From positions 1 through 28,906 of the forward strand of contig CAYLNM010000037.1 of NCBI GenBank assembly GCA_964385045.1: DNA of 28,906 nt. Direction: 5' to 3'. The translations under genes and the position numbers were made by a program. Within the stretch, counting starts at the first letter, position 1. Every line of letters starts with the position of its first letter. This document shows, one piece after another, positions 1-6,161 of this stretch. The notes beneath the pieces were generated by a model, which was given only the letters and a program-made list of their open reading frames with translations, was not told where the DNA came from and did no database searches. This DNA comes from CAYLNM01 sp964385045. GTDB lineage: Bacteria; Planctomycetota; Phycisphaerae; Phycisphaerales; SM1A02.

Positions 1-57
1 GGCCCCGTCGCCCGGCCGCGGCCGCCGCCGGCCCGCCTCGTGCGACACTGGCCGCCC

Positions 58-1236
58 ATGGACCACCTCGAACGAGCCGCGCGGGCGGCGATGCGGCTCT
101 TCCGCGCGCGGTTCGGCCGTTCCCCGGCCGCGCTGGCGGCGGCCCCGGGCCGCGTGAACCTCGTCGGCGAGCACGTCGACCACGCCGGCGGCCCGGTGCT
201 GCCGGTGGCGATCGACCGCGCCGCGGGGGTGGCGGCCGGACCGGGCGCGGCCGGCCGCGTGCGGGCCGTCAGCCGCGAGCTCGGCGCCGCCTCGTGGGAC
301 GTCGACGCGCCGCTGACGGGCCCCCCGCCGCCCCCGTGGGCCCGCGCCCTCGCCGCCACCGCCGCCCGCCTCGACCCCGGCGCCCTCGCCCGCGGACTGG
401 ACGTCGCGGTCGCCTCGGACGTCCCTCCCGGCGGCGGCCGCTCCAGCAGTGCCGCGGTGCTCGTCGCGGCCCGCCTCGCGCTCGAGTCCGGCGCCGGCCC
501 GGGGCCGCCCGGCGACCCGCACGCGGTGGCCGCCTTCGCCCGCCGCATCGAGCACGAGATCCTCGGCGTTCCCTGCGGACCCATGGACCAGCTCGCCTCC
601 GTCCTCGGGCGGGCCGGACACGCGCTGCAGCTGGACTGCCGGACGCGCGCGGCGGCGCCGGTGCCGCTGCCGCCCCGCGGCCTGCACCTCGCCTTCGTCG
701 ACACCGGGGTGCGCCACGATCTCGCCGACGGCCGCTACGCCGCCCGCCGGGCCGAGCTGGACCGCGCCGCGGCCGCGCTCGGCGTCGACGACTGGGCCGC
801 GGCCGCCCGCCGCGGCATGACGGTGCCCGCCGACGCCCGCGATGCGCCGTCGCGCCGCGCCGCCCACGTCCTCTCCGAGATCCGGCGCACCGACGTCGCG
901 GCGGACGCGCTGCGCCGCGGGGACGCCGTCGCCTTCGGCCACGCCCTCGACGCGAGCCACGCCTCGCTCCGGGACGACTTCGACGCGTCCGCCCCGCCGG
1001 TCGAGGCGGTGCGGACCATCGTCCGTCACGCCCTCGGCGCCGAGCTCCTCGGCGCGCGGATGGTCGGCGGCGGCTGGGGCGGCGGCATCCTCCTCGCGAC
1101 CCGCCGCCCGGTGCCCGCAACGTGGCTGGCCACGGTGATCCGCCGGGCCACCGCCGCGACGGGACGTCCGGCGACCGCGGTCGCGATCGTCGCCTCGGAC
1201 GGCGCCCGCCGGCTCGACCCGGCGCGGCTCGCCTGA
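58..1236 (+). CDS. galK: Galactokinase-family GHMP sugar kinase
   Basis: Likely phosphorylates galactose (or a close sugar) at C1 with ATP, the first step of the Leloir pathway, in the cytoplasm. The 392-residue product has the galactokinase signature PGRVNLVGEHVDH (about residues 30-42), the GHMP ATP-binding loop GGGRSSSAA (125-133), CGPMDQ (173-178) whose Asp is the expected catalytic base, and the C-terminal motif MVGGGWGGG. Length fits the family (about 380-400). I chose the ATG at 58; an in-frame GTG at 40 would add six residues, and neither has a clear ribosome binding site. It converges on rnr with only 9 bases between the stop codons. No other Leloir gene is visible. The family call is firm. 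Substrate is less sure, because the galactokinase sugar-binding segment reads EHVDHAGG rather than EHTDYN. Confidence 0.88.
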   Translation: MDHLERAARAAMRLFRARFGRSPAALAAAPGRVNLVGEHVDHAGGPVLPVAIDRAAGVAAGPGAAGRVRAVSRELGAASWDVDAPLTGPPPPPWARALAATAARLDPGALARGLDVAVASDVPPGGGRSSSAAVLVAARLALESGAGPGPPGDPHAVAAFARRIEHEILGVPCGPMDQLASVLGRAGHALQLDCRTRAAAPVPLPPRGLHLAFVDTGVRHDLADGRYAARRAELDRAAAALGVDDWAAAARRGMTVPADARDAPSRRAAHVLSEIRRTDVAADALRRGDAVAFGHALDASHASLRDDFDASAPPVEAVRTIVRHALGAELLGARMVGGGWGGGILLATRRPVPATWLATVIRRATAATGRPATAVAIVASDGARRLDPARLA

Positions 1237-1249
1237 GCGGGCGCCTCAG
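1233..1249. terminator. Small inverted repeat across two convergent stop codons
   Basis: The arms CTGAG (1233-1237) and CTCAG (1245-1249) flank a 7-base loop and contain the stop codons of galK and rnr. With only 9 bases between the genes this is the only candidate end signal. The stem is short and there is no T run, so the terminator reading is weak. Confidence 0.3.
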
Positions 1250-3837
1250 CCCTGCCGGCGTCCCTTCTTCCGCGAGTCCTTGCGCTTCTCGCGGTCGCGG
1301 CGCTGCTTCGAGCGCTGCTTCTGGTTGCGCTCGTGGTGCTTCTTCGAGGCGTGGGCCGCACTGCCACCGCGCCCCCCGTCGTCGTCACCGGCCCCGGCGC
1401 CGTGCTTGTGCGCCATGCGGGTCGAGAGCTCGGTGATCGCGAGCGCGATGTGCCGGGCCGCGACGTCGATCTCCTCGATCCGCACCTTGACGAGGTCGCC
1501 CATGCCGATCGACGCCCCGCTCGAGGCGGCAAGCCGGCCGGTGCGATCGTCGATCTTCCAGCGCTCGCCCCGCCGCTTCTCGGAGGGCTCGTCCCAGCGC
1601 GCCTTGCCCGGCTTCCGATCGCCGCCGCCGCCGCCGCCGGCCCCGCCGGTCCCACCCCCGCCGGCCGCCTCGCGATCCTCACGGCTGCCCCGCTCGGCTC
1701 CGCCCGCCGGCAGCTCGGCCACCTTGGCCATGCCCTCGGCGAGGTACCGCTCGATCGAGACGAAGATCGCGTTGGGCGTGACGCCGGTGACGACGCCGTC
1801 GAACTCGTCGCCGAGGTGCTTCTCGGCGAGGAAGGACAGCACCAGGAACTCCCGGAGCTGCCGCTCGGCCGCGGTGGCGTTCTGCTCGGTGTTCGAGCAG
1901 TGCCGGCCGAGCGTGATCAGGGCGTCCTCGGTCGGACACCGCGGATCCTCGAGCATCCGCTTGCCCAGCTTCCGCTCCGCTCCGTGGTCGCGGGGCGGCT
2001 TCTGGCCGTTCTCGGTGGCCTCGAGGTACGCCTCGAGCGCCCGGTGCACCTGAAGGTCGGGGTAGCGGCGGATCGGACTCGTGAAGTGCGCGTAGTGGTC
2101 GGACGCGAGGGCGAAGTGGCCGATGAGGGCCGGGCTGTACGACGCCTTGGTGAGCGTCCGCAGCACCATGAAGTGGATCGCCCGCGCCGACTGCTCGCTC
2201 CGCGTGCGGTCGAGCAGCCGCTGGATGTCGTCGCGCTCGGGCTGATCGGGCAGCGGGAAGCCGATCGACGCCGCGAACTTGCGCAGCTCCTCCACGTCGC
2301 CGAAGCTGGGCTCGGGGTGGATCCGGCGCAGGACGGGCACGCCGAGCTTGGAGAACAGCCGGGCGATGGCCTCGTTCGCCTCCACCATGAACATCTCGAT
2401 CACGGTGTGGGTGAACGAGTCGTCCTCGGGCACCGCGTCGATCACGTGCCCCTCGTCGTCGAAGACCAGCTCCACGTCCGGCAGGTTGAGCGAGATCATG
2501 CCGTCCCGCTGCCGCCGGCCCCGCAGGGTGCGGGCGAGGGTGTCGGCCATGCCCATCGCCCGGCGGAGCTCGTCGGTGTAGGCGGTGTCGGTCTTGGCGT
2601 GCTTCCGGGCCTCCTCCTCGTCGCCGTCGATGAGGGCCTGGGCCTCCTCGTAGGTGCACCGCTTGGCCGACTTGATGATCGTGGCCGCGTACCGCTGGCC
2701 GGTCACGCGGCCGCGGCTGTCGAAGCGCACGAAGACGCTCTTGGCGTACCGGGGCACGCCCTCCTGCAGCGAGCAGATGCCGTTGGAGAGGATCTCCGGC
2801 AGCATCGGCAGCACCAGCCGCGGCAGGTAGCAGGAGTTGCCGCGGTCGCGGGCCTCGTCGTCGAGCTTCATGCCCGGGCGCACGAAGTGGGCGACGTCGG
2901 CGATGTGCACGCCGAGCACCCACTCCCGCTTCCGCTCGTCGAACTCGATCGAGATCGCGTCGTCGAAGTCCTTCGAGTCCTGCGGGTCGATGGTGAAGAT
3001 GAACGTGTCGGTCAGGTCCTCGCGGTCCGCCCGGCCGATGCCGACCTCGGCCGGCTCCCCGTCGACCTCGCGGTCGAAGCGACGGGCCGCGGCCCGCGCC
3101 TCGTCGTTGCACGCCTGCGGGAACTCGTCCTTGAGGCCGTAGCCCTCGATCGTGGCCTGCGTCTCGACGTCGGGCTTGCCGGCGTCGCCGAGCACCTTCA
3201 CGATCACGCCCTCGGCGTTGTAGCCCTCCTCGGGATACTCGGTGAGCTCGACGACGACCTTGTCGCCCTCCTTCGCGTTCTTGGCGTGCGGGTCGCGGAT
3301 GATGATCGGAGTGGAGATCACGCGGCCGTCGGGCTCGACCACCCACGACTCGTGGTACTTGATGAGGACGCCGGTGAACTGCCCGCGCCCGCGCTCGAGG
3401 ACCTCGACCACCTCGCCCACGACGTCCATCACCGGGCCGCCGCCGCCGCGTCCCCCGCGGCCTCCGCGACCGCCCCGCGGCGGCTTGCGGCGAACCGCGC
3501 ACCGCACCGTGTCGCCGGTCACCGCGTCGTGGATGCCGTGGTGGGGCACGAAGACGTCGCCCTCGCGGTACGGCTCCTCGGGGATGACGAAGCCGAAGCC
3601 CCGCGGGTTGACCTTGATGCGGCCGGTGATCTCGTCCGGCATCGAGGCGAGCATGAGGCGACCCGTGAAGTCGGCCTCGATGCGGCCCTCCTTCGTGAGG
3701 GTCTCGACCGCGTCGCGGAAGTCCCGCTCGTCCTCGGGGTCGATCCGCATCTCGCCGATGATCTGGTCCACCGACGACGGGCGGTACGAGGCGTGGGTCA
3801 GGTGGTCGAGCAGGCGGATTCGGTGGTGCAGGGGCAT
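1246..3837 (-). CDS. rnr: Ribonuclease R (3'-5' exoribonuclease)
   Basis: Degrades structured RNA from the 3' end in the cytoplasm, in rRNA/mRNA turnover. The 863-residue product has an N-terminal winged-helix-like segment (about 1-65), cold-shock-type OB regions (about 70-225), the RNB nuclease domain from about 274 with the metal-binding run IDPQDSKDFDDA (283-294; Asp284, 290, 292, 293), HIADVAHFV and TSPIRRYPDLQVHRAL, then an S1 domain. The chosen ATG at 3837 begins MPLHHRIRLLDHL, where homology should start; the frame stays open further upstream without conserved sequence. Two oddities: an RGG-type run (residues about 121-134) inside the OB region, and a Gly-rich insertion that splits the S1 domain. 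The last 35 residues are strongly Lys/Arg-rich, as in other RNase R tails. Length is typical (E. coli about 813). Confidence 0.95.
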   Translation of the reverse strand: MPLHHRIRLLDHLTHASYRPSSVDQIIGEMRIDPEDERDFRDAVETLTKEGRIEADFTGRLMLASMPDEITGRIKVNPRGFGFVIPEEPYREGDVFVPHHGIHDAVTGDTVRCAVRRKPPRGGRGGRGGRGGGGPVMDVVGEVVEVLERGRGQFTGVLIKYHESWVVEPDGRVISTPIIIRDPHAKNAKEGDKVVVELTEYPEEGYNAEGVIVKVLGDAGKPDVETQATIEGYGLKDEFPQACNDEARAAARRFDREVDGEPAEVGIGRADREDLTDTFIFTIDPQDSKDFDDAISIEFDERKREWVLGVHIADVAHFVRPGMKLDDEARDRGNSCYLPRLVLPMLPEILSNGICSLQEGVPRYAKSVFVRFDSRGRVTGQRYAATIIKSAKRCTYEEAQALIDGDEEEARKHAKTDTAYTDELRRAMGMADTLARTLRGRRQRDGMISLNLPDVELVFDDEGHVIDAVPEDDSFTHTVIEMFMVEANEAIARLFSKLGVPVLRRIHPEPSFGDVEELRKFAASIGFPLPDQPERDDIQRLLDRTRSEQSARAIHFMVLRTLTKASYSPALIGHFALASDHYAHFTSPIRRYPDLQVHRALEAYLEATENGQKPPRDHGAERKLGKRMLEDPRCPTEDALITLGRHCSNTEQNATAAERQLREFLVLSFLAEKHLGDEFDGVVTGVTPNAIFVSIERYLAEGMAKVAELPAGGAERGSREDREAAGGGGTGGAGGGGGGDRKPGKARWDEPSEKRRGERWKIDDRTGRLAASSGASIGMGDLVKVRIEEIDVAARHIALAITELSTRMAHKHGAGAGDDDGGRGGSAAHASKKHHERNQKQRSKQRRDREKRKDSRKKGRRQG

Positions 3838-3894
3838 GCGGGGGATTCGTCCGGGAAGGTCGGCCGCGGCACGGGGCCGGGCACGGGAGGGGAC

Positions 3895-3900
3895 ATGGTA
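3895..3900 (-). promoter_or_regulatory. Possible -10 box for rnr (TACCAT)
   Basis: On the minus strand TACCAT lies 57 bases before the rnr ATG, in a region where TA steps are rare. It fits the TANNNT pattern of other boxes in this window, but no -35 element is recognisable and the match is weaker than the TAGACT examples. Confidence 0.3.
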
Positions 3901-3952
3901 CGGGCGGGCGGCGGGCCGTCCCGGGCCGCCGGTCGCGAATCGGGACGAGGGG

Positions 3953-3979
3953 GCCGCCGACCGCCGTGCAATCGGCGGC
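3953..3979. other. Inverted repeat in the rnr/glycosidase divergent spacer
   Basis: The perfect 8-base arms GCCGCCGA (3953-3960) and TCGGCGGC (3972-3979) enclose an 11-base loop. It sits in the 218-base spacer between the divergent rnr and lipoprotein genes, about 76 bases before the latter. It could be an operator or a leader hairpin; in DNA this GC-rich it may also be chance. Confidence 0.3.
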
Positions 3980-4055
3980 GCCCGACGGCCAAGGACGGTC
4001 GAGAGCACGGCGGACCGCAGGGGCGCGGCGGTCCCCACGCCTCGGGAGTCCGCCC

Positions 4056-5354
4056 ATGACCCCTCTCCACCGCGCGGCCGACGCGCCCGGTCGCCGTCTC
4101 CTCCCCGGCTCGGCCGCGCTCGCGTCGCTGCTCGCCGCGCTCGTCCCGACGCTCGCCGCGTGCGGGGATCCGCCCTCCGCCTCCCCGGGCGGCCCGGAGC
4201 CCACGGGGCCGGACGCACCGCCCCTCGCCGCCTCGCTCCCCCTGCTCGGCTCGGACGGCGTGCACCTCTCGGCCCAGGAGGCCTACGAGGGGTTCGACCC
4301 CGTCGTGACCGCCGCCGTGGCCGGCCGCCGGGCCGAGCTCGTGGCCGCGGGCATGGACTCCGCCCGCCACCTCGTGGACTGGGCCGACCTCGAGCCGGTG
4401 CCGGGTCGCCCCGACCCCGCGCCGCTGATCGAGGCCCTCGAGGCGTCGATCGCCCGCGGCACGCCGCGGCAGTTCGTGAACGTGACCGTGATCGACAGCG
4501 GCGGGCCGGAGGCGCTGCCGCCGCACGTCGCGGCCCTGATCGCCGCCGGCACGCCCTGGGACGATCCGCGCATCCTCGGCGGGTTCCGGCGGGTGCTCGA
4601 CGCGATCGTCCCCGAGATGATCCCCCGGGGCGTGTACATGCTGGGCGTCGCCAACGAGCCGGGCGGATTCTTCGAGGACGAGCCCCGGTCCGCGGCGAGC
4701 TTTCCCGCCTTCGTGGCGGCGGCGGTCGAGCACGTGCGGACGATCGACCCGCGGCTCGCGGTCACGGTGGTGTTCGCCGGCCCCGAGGACCCGTCGATCC
4801 CGGCCCTCATGCCGCTCACCGACGTCGCGGTCTTCAACCAGTACGCCTACGACCTCGTGCCGGACGGATCCTGCACCCTCGGGGGCGTGGACCTGCCGAT
4901 CCCGCGGGCGACGGGGCCGGAGGCGGTGGGGCCGATGCTCGACGCCCTCGTCGAGGCCGCCGGCGGACGGCTGGTGTGCATCCAGGAGTTCGGGCAGTCG
5001 ACCGGCTGGGACGACCGGGCCCGCACGCTGGGCCCGCTGGCCGGGCTCGGGACCCAGCGGCGGGTGATCGAGGCCCTGGGCCGGGAGCTCGCCGCGCGGC
5101 GGGAGCACGTCCGCACGGTCTCGGTGTGGACGCTCAACGACCACACCCGCGACGGCATGAAGTGGCTCGTCGACGCCCTCGTGGTCGGCGGGATGCCGGG
5201 GTGCTTCGCCGAGGCCTTCGCCGAGGCGTTCGGGCCGACGGGACTCGTCCGGAGCGACGCGGAGGCCACGCCGAAGCCGGCGTTCGAGGCGTTCCGCGCG
5301 GCGGTGCGGCGGCTGCGGCGGGGCGCGGAGACCGGAGCGGGCACCGCTCCCTGA
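4056..5354 (+). CDS. Clan GH-A (GH5-like) glycoside hydrolase lipoprotein
   Basis: A 432-residue predicted lipoprotein. A basic N-terminus and hydrophobic stretch end in the lipobox LAAC, with Cys36 as the lipidation site, so it should be exported and membrane-anchored. The body looks like a TIM-barrel retaining glycosidase. VANEPGGFF (about 198-206) gives the Asn-Glu-Pro acid/base motif at Glu201, and VCIQEFGQS (307-315) gives a beta-strand Gln-Glu-Phe-Gly nucleophile motif at Glu311. This pair of glutamates is the hallmark of clan GH-A (GH5 and relatives). SVWTLNDH near the end resembles the barrel's last strand. The ATG at 4056 places the signal peptide correctly; upstream in-frame codons add non-signal sequence. 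Polysaccharide substrate cannot be told. It is read in the same direction as tspO, 34 bases downstream, which has its own promoter. Confidence 0.72.
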   Translation: MTPLHRAADAPGRRLLPGSAALASLLAALVPTLAACGDPPSASPGGPEPTGPDAPPLAASLPLLGSDGVHLSAQEAYEGFDPVVTAAVAGRRAELVAAGMDSARHLVDWADLEPVPGRPDPAPLIEALEASIARGTPRQFVNVTVIDSGGPEALPPHVAALIAAGTPWDDPRILGGFRRVLDAIVPEMIPRGVYMLGVANEPGGFFEDEPRSAASFPAFVAAAVEHVRTIDPRLAVTVVFAGPEDPSIPALMPLTDVAVFNQYAYDLVPDGSCTLGGVDLPIPRATGPEAVGPMLDALVEAAGGRLVCIQEFGQSTGWDDRARTLGPLAGLGTQRRVIEALGRELAARREHVRTVSVWTLNDHTRDGMKWLVDALVVGGMPGCFAEAFAEAFGPTGLVRSDAEATPKPAFEAFRAAVRRLRRGAETGAGTAP

Positions 5355-5376
5355 CGGGGCGGCCCCGGCCCGGCGG

Positions 5377-5382
5377 TAGACT
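5377..5382 (+). promoter_or_regulatory. Leaderless-type -10 box TAGACT for tspO
   Basis: TAGACT ends 6 bases before the ATG at 5389, so a transcript starting 6-7 bases after the box would begin at or next to the start codon. The same hexamer precedes mgtE, and TAGAAT precedes folC, at similar distances. No convincing -35 box is visible. Confidence 0.6.
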
Positions 5383-5388
5383 CGCGGC

Positions 5389-5871
5389 ATGCGATCGCTC
5401 GTGCCGCTCCTCGTGTTCGTGGCCCTCGTCGCGGCGGCCGCCGCCACCGGGGCGCTCTTCACGCCCGGGCCGTGGTACGCGTCGCTCGAGCGGCCGCCGC
5501 TCGCCCCGCCGAACTGGATCTTCGGTCCCGTGTGGACCGCGCTCTACCTCGCGATCGCGGTGGCGGCCTTCCTCGTCTGGCGGCGGCGCGAGGACCGTCC
5601 GGTCGGCCCGGCGCTCGGGCTGTGGGGGACGCAGCTCGTCCTCAACGCCCTCTGGTCGTGGCTCTTCTTCGGACTGCGGCGACCGGGGCTGGCCCTCGCG
5701 GAGATCCTCGTCCTGCTCGCCGCGATCCTCGCCACCGTGGTGGCCTTCGGGCGGATCAGCCGCCCGGCCGCGGGACTGCTCGTGCCGTACGGCCTCTGGG
5801 TGGCCTTCGCGACCTACCTGAACGCCGGCTTCTGGTGGCTGAATCGCGCGGGAGCGGGCGGGACGCCCTGA
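5389..5871 (+). CDS. tspO: TspO/MBR-family membrane protein
   Basis: A 160-residue five-helix membrane protein of the tryptophan-rich sensory protein/translocator family, which binds tetrapyrroles and affects porphyrin and stress responses in bacteria. Family marks are PPNWIFGPVWTALY (about 40-53), LNALWSWLFFGLRRPGLAL in the middle and YGLWVAFATYLNAGFWWLN near the C-terminus, all rich in Trp and aromatic residues. Length is normal for the family (about 155-170). There is no Shine-Dalgarno sequence, in line with the leaderless-type box just upstream. The preceding glycosidase gene is unlikely to be functionally linked. A hairpin overlaps the stop codon. Confidence 0.9.
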   Translation: MRSLVPLLVFVALVAAAAATGALFTPGPWYASLERPPLAPPNWIFGPVWTALYLAIAVAAFLVWRRREDRPVGPALGLWGTQLVLNALWSWLFFGLRRPGLALAEILVLLAAILATVVAFGRISRPAAGLLVPYGLWVAFATYLNAGFWWLNRAGAGGTP

Positions 5872-5892
5872 CGGGCCGCCGCTGCGCCCGTC
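5870..5892 (+). terminator. Hairpin at the tspO stop codon
   Basis: Arms GACGGGC (5870-5876) and GCCCGTC (5886-5892) form a perfect 7-bp stem with a 9-base loop starting inside the TGA stop. There is no T run, as is general in this window, so it is only a candidate terminator. Confidence 0.35.
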
Positions 5893-6061
5893 GCTCCCGT
5901 GCGGTGGACGCTCCGGGGCCCGCGCGGGTCGACTCCTCGGCCGGCGGCTCCCGGCCCATCCCGCCGGTCAGCGGTCCCTCGCTCGACCCATCTCCGCCGG
6001 TCCGCGGCACGGGAAGCCGGCGGAATCGATCGGGCGCGCGGCGGCGGAACGTCGCATGGAC

Positions 6062-6100
6062 GGGCGACGGAACCGGGTGACGAAACCGGGCGACGGAACC
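6062..6100. repeat. 13-bp tandem repeat, three copies
   Basis: Units GGGCGACGGAACC (6062-6074), GGGTGACGAAACC (6075-6087) and GGGCGACGGAACC (6088-6100), then a partial GGGCGA. It lies in the 290-base non-coding spacer 5872-6161, which otherwise shows no gene or recognisable promoter. The period is not a multiple of three, so it is not coding. It could be a protein-binding array for the downstream cassette. Confidence 0.75.
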
Positions 6101-6161
6101 GGGCGATCCCGGACCAGACCCCTTCCCCGGGCCCTCGCCCCACCTCTTCCCGGACCCCGCC

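Noticed and set aside
40..42. GTG at 40 as start of galactokinase
   Set aside because: It adds only MRHWPP with no ribosome binding site. The ATG at 58 is simpler, but I cannot exclude the GTG.
1333..4059. A long open frame on the plus strand, antisense to rnr (about 900 codons)
   Set aside because: It is the complement of the well-supported RNase R gene. Its translation is rich in Val, Leu, Arg, Gly, Asp and His without motifs, as expected from the strong third-position GC bias.
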